A stretch of DNA of 64,000 nucleotides from UBA7662 sp943369355 (lineage in GTDB: Bacteria > Bacteroidota > Bacteroidia > UBA7662), in contig CALRMX020000004.1 of the NCBI GenBank assembly GCA_943369355.1, forward strand, positions 317,958 to 381,957, read 5' to 3'. The notes beneath the pieces are model-generated. The model did not search any database. It was not told the DNA's origin and was given only the letters and a program-made list of their open reading frames with translations. Shown here piece after piece: positions 18,352-27,072 of this stretch (positions are counted from its first letter, which is position 1; every line of letters begins with the position of its first letter). The position numbers and the translations under genes are program-made.

Positions 18352-19167
18352 TCAGCGGCCAAAAGCCTTGCTAGGCGTTACACCATAAAAATTTTTAAAT
18401 TCTTTAATAAAATGGGCCTGATCATAGTAACCCAAGTCGAAAAACAACTTATTCTGCCTCAAACTCTGCGTCGATGGTTTGGCACGCAAAATATTTTGGA
18501 AGCGAACCACTTGGGCAAAGGTCTTGGCTGTATCGCCTACATAAAACGCAAACAAACGGCGCAGCTGGCGCTCGCTGATGCCGGTATCGATATCTTTGGC
18601 GATGTGCACCACACCCGACGACTGCAATATTTTTTCAATAGCACGGTACAAACGCGGGTCGGCATTAAACTTAGCTTTAGGCAATAGCTCTAGGAAATAG
18701 GTATTAAATAGCATTTGTATTTGCTCTACACTCAACTGTCGATGAAAATACCCTGCAATAAAATTGGCCAGTGATGGCACTACATTGGCGAGGGGCTCAA
18801 AACGGTTGCTCAACTCCGCTGCGTTGATGCCATACAGTTGCGGAAACATGGTGGGCAAAAACCGAACGCCTACGTAATCGAAGGAATTCTCGAGTGGAAA
18901 CTCGGTAAACTGTTTGCAAAAGCCCATTATAAAATTATCGTTTGGCTGGCTCAGCTCAAAAAAAACATCAATGCATCCATCCGACACAACACGATATAAA
19001 AAAGGTTCATTGAGGGGCTCGGCGGTTTTGAGCTGCCAATAGCAATAAATGAGTCCCTGAAGCCGTAGATCGGGTAAAAACTCAGTGTAAATTACTTGGT
19101 CGGCCGATTGTTTTACGGTGGGTTGTACTGGTCGATACAGTTGTTGTATATTGGCTATTCGTTGCAT
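18352..19167 (-). CDS. AraC-family transcriptional regulator
   Basis: A 271-residue regulator. The N-terminal ligand domain begins YTEFLPDLRLQGLIYCYWQL and contains VSDGCIDVFFELSQP, the pattern of the DUF6597-type sensor. The C-terminal domain carries two helix-turn-helix units: ISERQLRRLFAFYVGDTAKT and FFDLGYYDQAHFIKEFKNFY, ending in GVTPSKAFG. It precedes the secreted VOC gene on the same strand, so local control of that gene is a reasonable guess. Confidence 0.9.
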   Translation of the reverse strand: MQRIANIQQLYRPVQPTVKQSADQVIYTEFLPDLRLQGLIYCYWQLKTAEPLNEPFLYRVVSDGCIDVFFELSQPNDNFIMGFCKQFTEFPLENSFDYVGVRFLPTMFPQLYGINAAELSNRFEPLANVVPSLANFIAGYFHRQLSVEQIQMLFNTYFLELLPKAKFNADPRLYRAIEKILQSSGVVHIAKDIDTGISERQLRRLFAFYVGDTAKTFAQVVRFQNILRAKPSTQSLRQNKLFFDLGYYDQAHFIKEFKNFYGVTPSKAFGR

Positions 19168-19267
19168 AAAAGCCCTTTACATCAATATTTGGGTGAAGTT
19201 CTGGTCAATTCCCACGAGAACTTACCAGCACATGAACCACACTCAGCAAGCTACTAAAGCTCCCGCA

Positions 19268-19412
19268 ATATACAAGGGATAGGCGGTTGAGAGGATTCAA
19301 CACCCGCCGGTTGAACGGGGTCGAAACCGAGCGGACTAATTAGCACCAACACCCGCCAGTTCAGCAGAGTCATCACCCGCCGGTTGAACGTAGTCGAAAC
19401 CTAGTTGTGATA
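19268..19412. repeat. Cluster of a short interspersed repeat, copy B
   Basis: It contains the same composite as at 17364: unit, then cgaaaccgagcggact, then ttagcaccaacacccgcc, starting at 19297, followed by another unit (cacccgccggttgaacgtag). Identity to copy A is high over about 70 bp, with scattered substitutions. The two clusters bracket the VOC/AraC pair in direct orientation. Confidence 0.7.
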
Positions 19413-19600
19413 GCAAAGTTGTAGACATTGTCGATGCCGACGTAAGGGCGTGTAAGCTCATTAATTCCCAGATACAAATAGTAATTATATTTATTGACCT
19501 TAGGTTATTTTCGAAAAAGGGAGCCCTGAAATTCATCAAAATAAACACAAACGGTATTCACGAACTTAGATACAGAAGAAACATTTTATTTAAACCAAAA

Positions 19601-19625
19601 AAAAGCCCCCTTGAGGGAGCTCTCT
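19601..19625 (-). terminator. Intrinsic terminator of the small hypothetical gene
   Basis: Read on the minus strand: a GC-rich stem (gctccc / gggggc with one G-T pair, loop tcaa) followed directly by eight T. It lies 16 bp after the stop of the 129-residue minus-strand gene. Confidence 0.75.
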
Positions 19626-19640
19626 TAATTTGAAGTACTA

Positions 19641-20030
19641 TTAATCCTGCATTTGCAACTGAAATGCTTGAACAACTGAATTCACTGCACCTGAAATGCA
19701 TGGTGTTATCGTATTTGAACAATACATCATGGCTAATTTAGCACTGTATTTTCCAAACCAAACTACTGGAATTGGATCAGAAGTCTGTCCATCAGCATTT
19801 ATAGTTGGTATACCAAACGGAGGAACCGGGTCACTTTCCGCCATAAATGGTGCTATACTAATAATTACTGAACCATCCGGATTTTCTGCATAATTACCCG
19901 ATAAGGTTTGCATCATACCGTAAGTTAATGTGATTACGCCAGTAAATGGACCAGATGTGGCCTGAAAGCTAATAGAACCTCCAAGTGTGTTTGGAGCAGT
20001 TGCAATGTTCCAAGTTGTACCGTCTAACAT
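19641..20030 (-). CDS. Hypothetical protein, 129 residues
   Basis: Not recognised. The sequence is beta-rich and low in charge (LDGTTWNIATAPNTLGGSIS, FTGVITLTYGMMQTLSGNY, VVWFGKYSAKLAMMYCSNTI), without signal peptide or membrane helix. The pattern of a strand-forming domain with two cysteines near the end could fit a lipocalin-like or immunoglobulin-like fold, but this is a guess. Support for it being a gene: a purine-rich stretch (agtaggaaaaaa) ahead of the ATG and a strong terminator right after the stop. Base composition is AT-richer than the genes before 16 kb, as for its upstream neighbours. Confidence 0.6.
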   Translation of the reverse strand: MLDGTTWNIATAPNTLGGSISFQATSGPFTGVITLTYGMMQTLSGNYAENPDGSVIISIAPFMAESDPVPPFGIPTINADGQTSDPIPVVWFGKYSAKLAMMYCSNTITPCISGAVNSVVQAFQLQMQD

Positions 20031-20375
20031 AATAATTGGGTTTTTTCCTACTCATAAGGCTTTTCGGTTTACGCCTCCCATTGAAATTACCGAATGAGAA
20101 CAGTCCGTTTTTTGGGGTGGGTTCTGCTCCACCGTAACAACCCCTTTAGTTTAGTAGCAACTTGTTTTGCGAAATGTACGTACAAAACACGCATTTCACT
20201 TTTAGAGTTATTTCATAACAATTTACCATTTCATACATTACCCAAATGTTATTAATTGAAGAACTTCTGAAATTATTTCTTCATACTTTCTTTGGGTGCA
20301 CGCAACCCTCATCGAACGTTTCACCCAAGAGTGCAAAATAGTCACACCGCCATTCTCGGCAGGTTTGGACAACTA
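20031..20375. other. Intergenic region, nothing recognised
   Basis: About 345 bp, AT-rich, between the hypothetical gene and the membrane-protein gene on the same strand. It probably holds the promoter of the 129-residue gene. I see no gene, RNA or strong hairpin. Confidence 0.5.
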
Positions 20376-21266
20376 TCATATAGTTTTGTTATCACTGCTA
20401 TTGGGTTTAATGAATAAACTTTCCAATTGCATCCAGTCGAGCTTGGCATCAAACAATTGCTTATACAGCATATAAATGAGTGCAAAATAAACCAAAGGCA
20501 AGAGTAGCATGGTGATGAGTACCATACTGAAAAAGCCAACAACTTTGGCCGTAACTTCGTAACCAGCATCTCTGAAAAAGTGTCGCAATTTGGCGTAATC
20601 GCCGTGAATTTCAACCTTCGTCTTTTTTAAATCGTAAGCCACATCCTCTTTTAATCGGCGAAAAGGCTGAAAACCTTCTTCACCATTGCTGATTTTTACC
20701 AAAGCTTGCTCGTGTTCAAGCATCAACTGGGTCTTTTCTGTCTTCAAGGTATCGATGTCGGCTTGCAGTTCTCCAATATATTTTGCACCAAAGTCAATGG
20801 CCGAATAATGGGCTAGCTGCTGCATGCCCGTAGTGTATATGAGTAAACCTGGATTGAGGGCTAAGGCCAGCACCAAATATTTAGAACTAAGTCTTCTACC
20901 TTTTGGGAACCATGTAAACACGAACAAAACCACCAAAGCCAAATCGAATAAAAAAGATTGGTTGATAGCCATTAATATGTATTGAACAAAATTCAATGCA
21001 GTAGCCAGCAACAAATACGATTCCACCTGAGCAATATCTTGCGCAATCTTACCGGCATAATTACTAACAAATGGCACTTTTACCGATTCCACACCAGTCA
21101 TGATAAACTGTAGGCTCTCAACCGCCTCAATCAGTTCGAGATTATTCGATAAAGCCTTAGAAACAAATTCGGAAGCCGAACGATCGAATAGGCCGAGAAA
21201 AGCTATGAGGATGAGTAAGCCAATGCCGACTACGGGCAATATTTTTGAAAAATTGAGGTGCTTCAT
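20376..21266 (-). CDS. Hypothetical multi-pass membrane protein, partner of the GH25 lipoprotein
   Basis: A 296-residue protein with about five hydrophobic segments: residues 10-27 (LPVVGIGLLILIAFLGLF), two in the middle (YLLLATALNFVQYILMA, LFDLALVVLFVFTWF), one near 130-145, and a strong late one (VGFFSMVLITMLLLPLVYFA). Between them is a charged soluble section of about 80 residues with coiled-coil character (LQADIDTLKTEKTQLMLEHE). No family recognised. It starts 3 nt after the muramidase lipoprotein gene, so the two are one operon, and it may act with that enzyme at the envelope. Confidence 0.65.
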   Translation of the reverse strand: MKHLNFSKILPVVGIGLLILIAFLGLFDRSASEFVSKALSNNLELIEAVESLQFIMTGVESVKVPFVSNYAGKIAQDIAQVESYLLLATALNFVQYILMAINQSFLFDLALVVLFVFTWFPKGRRLSSKYLVLALALNPGLLIYTTGMQQLAHYSAIDFGAKYIGELQADIDTLKTEKTQLMLEHEQALVKISNGEEGFQPFRRLKEDVAYDLKKTKVEIHGDYAKLRHFFRDAGYEVTAKVVGFFSMVLITMLLLPLVYFALIYMLYKQLFDAKLDWMQLESLFIKPNSSDNKTI

Positions 21267-21269
21267 GGT

Positions 21270-22058
21270 CTATTGAATGAGGTCTTCGAGTTGGCCATAG
21301 TATACATCCAAATCGGTTTGTTTATGCTCCAATGAATAGCTTTCTGAACGCTGCCAAATTTTAAATCCTTTTTTGGACCATGTGCTCGGAATTTTAGGTT
21401 TGGAGGCTTTCGAGTATTCCGCTAGCCACAAATCATAATTAGCAAATTCAGGGTTTTTCAAATATTGCTGCCCAAAAGCATATCCAGTGTATAAAATAGG
21501 TTTTCGGTTGGTTTGCTTTTCCAGTTCTTTTAAAAAGAGCAATACATTGGAAGAAAGACTTTTTAAGTCAGATTTGGGGGTCAGGCTTCCTTGTTCTACA
21601 TCGAGAATAGGAGGCAAATCGGAAGCCTCTAAGTCATTTATTGTATTAGCAAAATGCGTGGCTTGGATCACGGGGTCTTCATCTGCCAAGTAAAAATGGT
21701 AAGCACCTCTTAGAATACCCATCTCTTTAATGCTGTGCCAGTTAGTTCGAAAATCAGGATCAATATACTTAACTCCCTGGGTGGCTTTACAAATCAAAAA
21801 ACGAATGCTGTCGCTGGCTTGTATTGTTTTTAAAATCTGCCCTTGGTAATGAGAAATATCAATGCCCAAATGAACGGTATCGGTTGGGTTAGAAACTACT
21901 ATAGGCCGTGAAACATTTGTCGGGATTACTACCGTATCTATGGCGTCACTTTTTTGAGTGATATCGAGCAAAGATGGAGCCACGCTACCGATTTTTTGGT
22001 AGCAAGAAACGCTAGATAATGCAAGAAAAATGCAATAAAGCACACGTATATAGCTCAT
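21270..22058 (-). CDS. GH25-family muramidase (lysozyme-like) lipoprotein
   Basis: A 262-residue glycoside hydrolase family 25 protein, the Chalaropsis-type N,O-diacetylmuramidase group that cuts peptidoglycan between MurNAc and GlcNAc. A lipoprotein signal ends at LALSSVSC (C19). The catalytic barrel shows LGIDISHYQGQI (the DISHYQG start motif), FLICKATQGVKYIDPDFRTN, GAYHFYLADEDPVIQATHF, PPILDVEQGS (catalytic D-x-E), PILYTGYAFGQQYL and the final DLDVYYG. All expected acidic residues are present, so it is probably active. Anchoring to a membrane suggests cell-wall remodelling or attack on other bacteria. The gene is AT-rich and heads a two-gene operon. Confidence 0.92.
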   Translation of the reverse strand: MSYIRVLYCIFLALSSVSCYQKIGSVAPSLLDITQKSDAIDTVVIPTNVSRPIVVSNPTDTVHLGIDISHYQGQILKTIQASDSIRFLICKATQGVKYIDPDFRTNWHSIKEMGILRGAYHFYLADEDPVIQATHFANTINDLEASDLPPILDVEQGSLTPKSDLKSLSSNVLLFLKELEKQTNRKPILYTGYAFGQQYLKNPEFANYDLWLAEYSKASKPKIPSTWSKKGFKIWQRSESYSLEHKQTDLDVYYGQLEDLIQ

Positions 22059-22339
22059 AAATCAGGGGGTAGTTTGGTAAAAGAGGCGAGGTAACTTATT
22101 CGAATATCCACTATTTTTTGAACTAAACAATACCCTGCATTAAATTATTAAAGAAAAGCCTGGCAACAGCAAAAGTCTTTACCAAAATCTCACCATGTAA
22201 AAAGAGGATTTAGTCGCAATATGTGTTGTATTGCTACTAAGGTTAGTACACGAATCCCTATAACCATGTTATCATCAGACGTATACACGCTCCCAGTCGG
22301 GAACAAACACCGCAAAGAGATCTTCGAACCAGTGCTTGC

Positions 22340-22828
22340 CTACCCCTCCAACTCCTGCAGCAGGCGTTCGAGCACGGTGTAGGTGATGGGGCAAAAGGTG
22401 CTGTTTTTGAGGGTAATGTTGGGGCGTTTGAGCAGCACATCTTCGTCGGTATACGGAAACCGGCGGCAGTCGCTGGGGCGGTGATCGTAAATGCTACAGG
22501 CATTGTCGGTACCGAGGAAGGGGCAGGGCGAGCTTTTCACTACATAATCGCCTTCCTCGTCGAGGCGGAGGTAGCGCTCGATAAACGCCCCTTCACGCAG
22601 GCCCAGCTCCTTGCTGATGCGTTTGATGTCGGGCGTTTTGAAGCGTGGCGAGTAATTTTTACAGCACGCCGCACAGCTCAGGCAGTCGATTTGCGCCACC
22701 GCCTCGGCATGGGCATCGGGCAGCGCTGCGAGGAAGCGCCGCTTGTCGGCCCGCTGCAGCAACCGCTTATAGATTTTCTGCTGCTGGAGCGCACGTTTTT
22801 GCCAATTGCCGGGGAGGGGAGCTGCCAT
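22340..22828 (-). CDS. YkgJ-family cysteine-cluster protein
   Basis: A 162-residue protein with the CxxCxxCC-type cluster CLSCAACCKNYSP, then PCPFL, ACSIYDHRPSDCRRFP and FCPI: the set expected for the YkgJ (Fe-S or zinc cluster) family of unknown function. I use the ATG at 22828 (MAAPLPGNWQKRAL). The frame stays open far upstream (to 24070), but there it is the antisense of a GC-rich gene. The gene is divergent from the EF-hand membrane protein, with about 180 bp between the starts. Confidence 0.85.
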   Translation of the reverse strand: MAAPLPGNWQKRALQQQKIYKRLLQRADKRRFLAALPDAHAEAVAQIDCLSCAACCKNYSPRFKTPDIKRISKELGLREGAFIERYLRLDEEGDYVVKSSPCPFLGTDNACSIYDHRPSDCRRFPYTDEDVLLKRPNITLKNSTFCPITYTVLERLLQELEG

Positions 22829-23008
22829 AAAAAATATACCCCCGAAAATAGGCATTCCCCTCGTACTCGCGGCAAGATAAGACTTAGGTTGCCGAGCCTC
22901 GGTGAGTACGAGCCCAGTCGCTTCTGTCGCGAGTTTTACCCTTGGCTGCTCACGCACCCACCGCCATACGCGAGTTTTCGCGTAAATTGCCGCACCAATC
23001 TGCCTACC

Positions 23009-25141
23009 ATGACTGCCCACCGCTGGAGTTTTGCTACCATAGGCGGCGTAAAACGCGTTCAGCTCGAACGTGGCGCCGACCTCGCCCATCTCGACGAACT
23101 CGACCCCAAACTGTGGACGGCGCTGAGCTGCCCCGTGCAGGGCCTCGAAATAGATGCTGCCACCCTGCGCCTCATCGATACCGATGGCGACGGCCAGATA
23201 CGGGTGCCGGAGGTACTCGCGGCAGTCCGCTGGATGTTGGGCATACTCAAAAACCCCGACGATCTGCTGCTGCAGGAAGATAGCCTGCCTCTCGCGGCCA
23301 TCGACCCACAAAAAGAAAATGGTGCCCGCCTCCTCGAGTCGGCCAAGGTGATCCTGCACAACCTCGGCCACGTCCACGACGAACGGCTGAGCTTGTCGCT
23401 CACCGGCGATACCCTCAGCATTTTTGCCAACAGCCTCCTCAACGGCGATGGCCTCATCACCCCGGCCTCGGCAGCCGACCCCGCCATTGCCCAGCTTATC
23501 GGCGAGATTATGGCCACGCAGGGCAGCGAACCAGACCGCAGCGGCGCCCCGGGCATTGGTTATGCCCAGCTGCACGCCTTCTACGAAGCTATCGACAGCT
23601 GGCTCGCTGCCCACGACGCCCTCGTCGCCGACGCCCGCTTGCAGCCCTTTGGCGAACAAACCGAAGCCGCACTGCACGCACTCGACGCCGTGAGCGAACG
23701 CATCGACGATTATTTCTTGCGCTGCCGCCTCGCCGCCTACGACCCCGCCGCCGCTGCGGCACTCAACCTGCAAACCGAGCGGGTGATGTCCATCACTCAC
23801 CGCAAGCTGAGCGAGGCCCTCGACGAAATAGCCGGCTACCCGCTGGCACGCATCGAAGCCGGTAGGCCGCTGCCCCTGAAGGCTGGCCTCAACCCCGCCT
23901 GGGAAGCACCCATGGCCGAGCTGGTGCGGCTGTGCAAGCTGGGTACTAGCCTCGACGAAATAGGCTGGCAGCAGCTCAAAAACGTGCTCGAGCCCTTCCG
24001 TCAGTGGCTCAGCAGTCGCCATGGGCAAAGTGTAGCACCCCTCGGCCTCGACCGCTGTCGTGCCCTGCAAAGCGGACCCGAGCGCGAAGTGATCACGCAG
24101 CTTATCGCCGCCGACTTGGAGTTGGCCGACGAAGTAGCGTCGATACTCGAAGTAGACCAGTTGGTACGTTACTACCGTGATTTGTTTAGGCTACTGCAGA
24201 ACTTTGTGACCTTCCACGACTTTTACGCCCCCGGCCGTGAAGCCATCTTCCAAGCCGGCACGCTCTACATCGACCAGCGCAGCACCGAGTTGTGTATGAA
24301 GGTGCTCGACATGAACCGCCACAACGCCATGGTAGGCCTCAGCGGCATGTTTTTGTTGTACTGCGATTGTCGGCGCCGGGCCACCGGCGAGGAGATGCGC
24401 ATCGTGGCGGCCCTGACCAATGGCGATATCGACAACCTGGTGGAGGGGCGCAACGCCCTCTTCTACGACCGCTTGGGTCGCGATTGGGACGCTACTGTGG
24501 TGAAGATTGTCGACAACCCCATCAGCATCCGTCAGGCGTTTTGGACGCCCTACCGCAAAGTGTCGCGTTTTATCGAGCAGCAGGTAAACAACTTTGCCGC
24601 CGCCCAAGAAACCAAAAGCGATAAAATGCTCACCGACGGTGTGGGAGAAACTGCCGGCAAAGCCGAACAAGCCGCACTGGCTCCTGCCCCCGCCGCAACC
24701 CCAGCCACACCTTTTGATGTAGGTAAGTTTGTGGGGATTTTTGCCGCCATCAGCTTGGCTTTGGGCGCCATTGGCACGGCACTCGCCTCGGTGGTGAGTG
24801 GCTTCATGGGGCTGGTTTGGTGGAAGATGCCAATCGCCATTGCCGGTATCTTGTTGCTCATCAGCGGTCCATCGATGTTGCTTGCCTGGCTCAAGTTACG
24901 CCGCCGCAACCTGGCACCGCTCCTCGACGCCAACGGCTGGGCTATCAATGCTCGTGCTACGGTGAACATACGATTTGGCAACACCCTCACCCGATTGGCT
25001 GAGCTACCGGAAGGTGCTAATATCAACTTTGTGGATCCACTGGCCCGTAAGAAGCGACCATTTTTGCCGCTTATCCTGCTGTTGTGCCTCCTTGCTGGCG
25101 CCTTAGGCTTTGCACTCTGGAAAGGCTGGATACGCTTTTAA
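23009..25141 (+). CDS. Large membrane protein with an EF-hand motif, function unknown
   Basis: A 710-residue protein starting at the ATG at 23009 (MTAHRWSFATIGGVKRVQLE); the longer open frame upstream is antisense to the cysteine-cluster gene. A clear calcium-binding EF loop DTDGDGQIRVPEV lies near residue 60. The long middle part is helical and soluble, with repeated LDEIGWQQLKNVLEPFRQWL-like helices. Near the C-terminus are an Ala/Pro linker (about 555-570), two membrane helices (GIFAAISLALGAIGTALASV; IAIAGILLLISGPSMLLAWL), a short domain, then a final helix (LPLILLLCLLAGALGFAL). I do not recognise a named family. A TetR-type gene follows 9 bp later on the same strand. Confidence 0.75.
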   Translation: MTAHRWSFATIGGVKRVQLERGADLAHLDELDPKLWTALSCPVQGLEIDAATLRLIDTDGDGQIRVPEVLAAVRWMLGILKNPDDLLLQEDSLPLAAIDPQKENGARLLESAKVILHNLGHVHDERLSLSLTGDTLSIFANSLLNGDGLITPASAADPAIAQLIGEIMATQGSEPDRSGAPGIGYAQLHAFYEAIDSWLAAHDALVADARLQPFGEQTEAALHALDAVSERIDDYFLRCRLAAYDPAAAAALNLQTERVMSITHRKLSEALDEIAGYPLARIEAGRPLPLKAGLNPAWEAPMAELVRLCKLGTSLDEIGWQQLKNVLEPFRQWLSSRHGQSVAPLGLDRCRALQSGPEREVITQLIAADLELADEVASILEVDQLVRYYRDLFRLLQNFVTFHDFYAPGREAIFQAGTLYIDQRSTELCMKVLDMNRHNAMVGLSGMFLLYCDCRRRATGEEMRIVAALTNGDIDNLVEGRNALFYDRLGRDWDATVVKIVDNPISIRQAFWTPYRKVSRFIEQQVNNFAAAQETKSDKMLTDGVGETAGKAEQAALAPAPAATPATPFDVGKFVGIFAAISLALGAIGTALASVVSGFMGLVWWKMPIAIAGILLLISGPSMLLAWLKLRRRNLAPLLDANGWAINARATVNIRFGNTLTRLAELPEGANINFVDPLARKKRPFLPLILLLCLLAGALGFALWKGWIRF

Positions 25142-25150
25142 AACAACCAG

Positions 25151-25714
25151 GTGAACAGCAACAGCATTTCACGTCGCATATGGATCGAGGCAGGCTACCT
25201 CAGCAGTACCGCCGAAGCTCCCCATCAGCTCAAGGTAGAAGCCTTGGCTCGTTCGCTCAAGCGTAATAAATCGGCCTTCTACTACCTGTTCGATAGCCCC
25301 GAAGGCTTTGTGGAAGAACTCTTGCACGAGCACCGCCGACGTGTGGCCTTGCTGCTTGAAGCCGAAAGTCGCTGTACTACCTTCGACCCTGAGCTCGTAG
25401 CGGTGTTGCTGACCCATGCCGATACCCTTTTGTTTCACCGGCAGCTGCTCATCCACCAACAGCAACCCGCCTACCGACAGCTATTGCAGGAGAGCGAGGC
25501 CCAGCTCAGTGCCGATTTTTTGCGGCTGTGGTCGCGTGAGCTCGGCCTCGAAGCCTCCCGGCTGCAAGCCATGCAGTGGTACCAGCTGGCCAGTGCCAGT
25601 TTTTTTATGGCGCTGAGCCGCGAAAATTTACAGCGCTCTTGGCTGCTCGAGCAGCTCGGGCAGGTGAAGCAGCTCGCCCGCCAGCAACTCGCACTGAACG
25701 GAGGCGTGCAGTAA
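25151..25714 (+). CDS. TetR/AcrR-like transcriptional regulator
   Basis: A 187-residue protein starting at GTG (25151), 9 bp after the EF-hand protein. The N-terminal helix-turn-helix is LKVEALARSLKRNKSAFYYL followed by FDSPEGFVEELL, the TetR pattern (A-x-x-L-x3-K-x-x-x-Y-x-x-F). The rest is an all-helical ligand domain. It probably regulates itself and the membrane protein genes on either side. The sequence upstream of the helix-turn-helix (IWIEAGYLSSTAEAPHQ) is the usual first helix. Confidence 0.82.
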   Translation: MNSNSISRRIWIEAGYLSSTAEAPHQLKVEALARSLKRNKSAFYYLFDSPEGFVEELLHEHRRRVALLLEAESRCTTFDPELVAVLLTHADTLLFHRQLLIHQQQPAYRQLLQESEAQLSADFLRLWSRELGLEASRLQAMQWYQLASASFFMALSRENLQRSWLLEQLGQVKQLARQQLALNGGVQ

Positions 25715-25761
25715 CCGTTGCCGTAGTCTTACCACCTTTGGGGTATTCAACCACCATCGGT

Positions 25762-26151
25762 ATGTCACAACGAAACACCCTCCTGAGCATTGCACTTGGC
25801 ATCGGCTTTTGGGCCGCTGGCGTAGTCCTCGTTCGCCTCACCGGCGATGCCCTGCTGCGCCCCAACCAACCCGGCCTCATCGGCCTATTTCTCGCAGCCC
25901 TGCCCATTGGCTGGATCACGGCTTACATCATCAAGCAGGTGCTGGGCGTGGGCTGGCATGAGCTTACCAAACCACTGGCACTTGGCACCACAGCGGCAAC
26001 CATGCTCGACGGACTTATGTTTAACTGGAACCACGGCCTGTACCATGCCGAGCTTGAAGTAGCCTTTCATGGCGCTGCCTTCATCCTCTGGGCGGCAGGT
26101 GTGGGCATGGCCATAGCCTTCTGGTACGAGTATCGGCACAAGCAGGCCTGA
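25762..26151 (+). CDS. Small four-helix membrane protein (DUF5367-like)
   Basis: A 129-residue protein from the ATG at 25762 (MSQRNTLLSIALGIGFWAAG). Four hydrophobic segments fill most of it: 7-27, 38-60, 75-90 and 103-122. The central LDGLMFNWNHGLYH stretch holds the only histidine/asparagine cluster. Its length and layout fit the DUF5367 type, but I assign this only tentatively. It is 47 bp after the TetR gene and may be its target. Confidence 0.68.
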   Translation: MSQRNTLLSIALGIGFWAAGVVLVRLTGDALLRPNQPGLIGLFLAALPIGWITAYIIKQVLGVGWHELTKPLALGTTAATMLDGLMFNWNHGLYHAELEVAFHGAAFILWAAGVGMAIAFWYEYRHKQA

Positions 26152-26259
26152 GGTCGCGACATTGTGTCGCTGCGACAAATACCAAACACTCGTGACGCAC
26201 GTTTTTACGGGCCGAGTAGCTTTTGTAAATTGGCTGCTCGCAACTAAAATCCTGCGCCC

Positions 26260-27072
26260 ATGAAACTCCTCATCGCTTACCTCTTCCTCTCGGTGGCTGC
26301 CTGTAGCGGTGGTTCCGACAACGAAGCCGACGTATCGTATGCCGCCGATGCCGGCACGGCCGAGCTAAAAGCCGAGTCGAGCCCCGCCCCGGATGCGGCA
26401 GTGGCCGACGGACCCGTTGCCGTTTCGGAGCGACAAATAATCCGCACCGGAGAGATAAGCTTTGAGACCAATAGTGCAGCCAAAACCCGTCAGCAAATCG
26501 AAAAAGCATCGGCTGAGCTCGGTGCCTACCTGGCCGACGAAAGTACTTCTAGCTACGGCGATCGCACCGAGTACCGCGTGGTGCTGCGAGTACCGGCCAA
26601 CAACTTCAACGCCTTGCTCGAGCGCATCAGTGCGTCGGCCCCCAAGCTGGATAGCCGCAGCATCAACAGCCAAGACGTAACCGAAGAGTTTATCGATGTG
26701 CAGGCTCGCCTACAAAGCAAAAAGGAACTAGAGGCACGCTACCGCGAGCTGCTAAAAAAGGCGGCGAAGGTAGAAGAACTGGTAGCCATAGAGCGGGAGC
26801 TAGCTACTTTGCGGGGCGAAATTGAATCGATAGAGGGACGCTTGCGCTACCTCACCAATCAAGTGAGCTTAAGTACCCTTACGGTGGTGTATTACGAACG
26901 CAGTACCTCCGCCACCAGCTATGGTTTCGAGCTCATGCAGTCGCTGAAAAGTGGCTGGCAACTGCTGCTCGATTTTCTTTTATTGCTGTCGAAATTGTGG
27001 CCATTTTTCCTGATTGGAGGAGGTAGTCTGCTGGTAGTACGCCGTTTTCGCCGTCACAAAAATCAAGGCTGA
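26260..27072 (+). CDS. DUF4349-family lipoprotein
   Basis: A 270-residue lipoprotein: signal with lipobox LSVAAC (C15), an Ala/Asp-rich spacer, then the DUF4349 domain: RQIIRTGEISFETNSAAKTR, YLADESTSSYGDRTEYRVVL, RVPANNFNALLERISA, SQDVTEEFIDVQARL, a coiled coil (LEARYRELLKKAAKVEELVA) and IESIEGRLRYLTNQVSLSTL. A C-terminal membrane helix (LLLLSKLWPFFLIGGGSLL) with a basic tail follows. Similar proteins are envelope lipoproteins of unknown role. The 3' end overlaps the convergent receptor gene by 10 bp. Confidence 0.9.
   Translation: MKLLIAYLFLSVAACSGGSDNEADVSYAADAGTAELKAESSPAPDAAVADGPVAVSERQIIRTGEISFETNSAAKTRQQIEKASAELGAYLADESTSSYGDRTEYRVVLRVPANNFNALLERISASAPKLDSRSINSQDVTEEFIDVQARLQSKKELEARYRELLKKAAKVEELVAIERELATLRGEIESIEGRLRYLTNQVSLSTLTVVYYERSTSATSYGFELMQSLKSGWQLLLDFLLLLSKLWPFFLIGGGSLLVVRRFRRHKNQG

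Larger units (their letters stand above)
19168..19640. other. Intergenic region with second repeat cluster
   Basis: About 470 bp without a supported gene. It holds the second copy of the repeat cluster (19268-19412), then an AT-rich section that leads into the terminator of the small hypothetical gene at 19601-19625. Confidence 0.6.

Noticed and set aside
17325..19412. Possible CRISPR array
   Set aside because: Units vary in sequence and spacing, spacers are absent or very short, and no cas gene is near.
22481..23008. Upstream extension of the EF-hand protein frame
   Set aside because: It overlaps the cysteine-cluster gene in antisense; the protein-like sequence begins at the ATG at 23009.
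22829..24070. Long minus-strand open frame (continuing upstream of the cysteine-cluster gene)
   Set aside because: It is antisense to the GC-rich EF-hand protein; the codon pattern and family match support the plus strand. Only 22340-22828 is a real gene on this strand.
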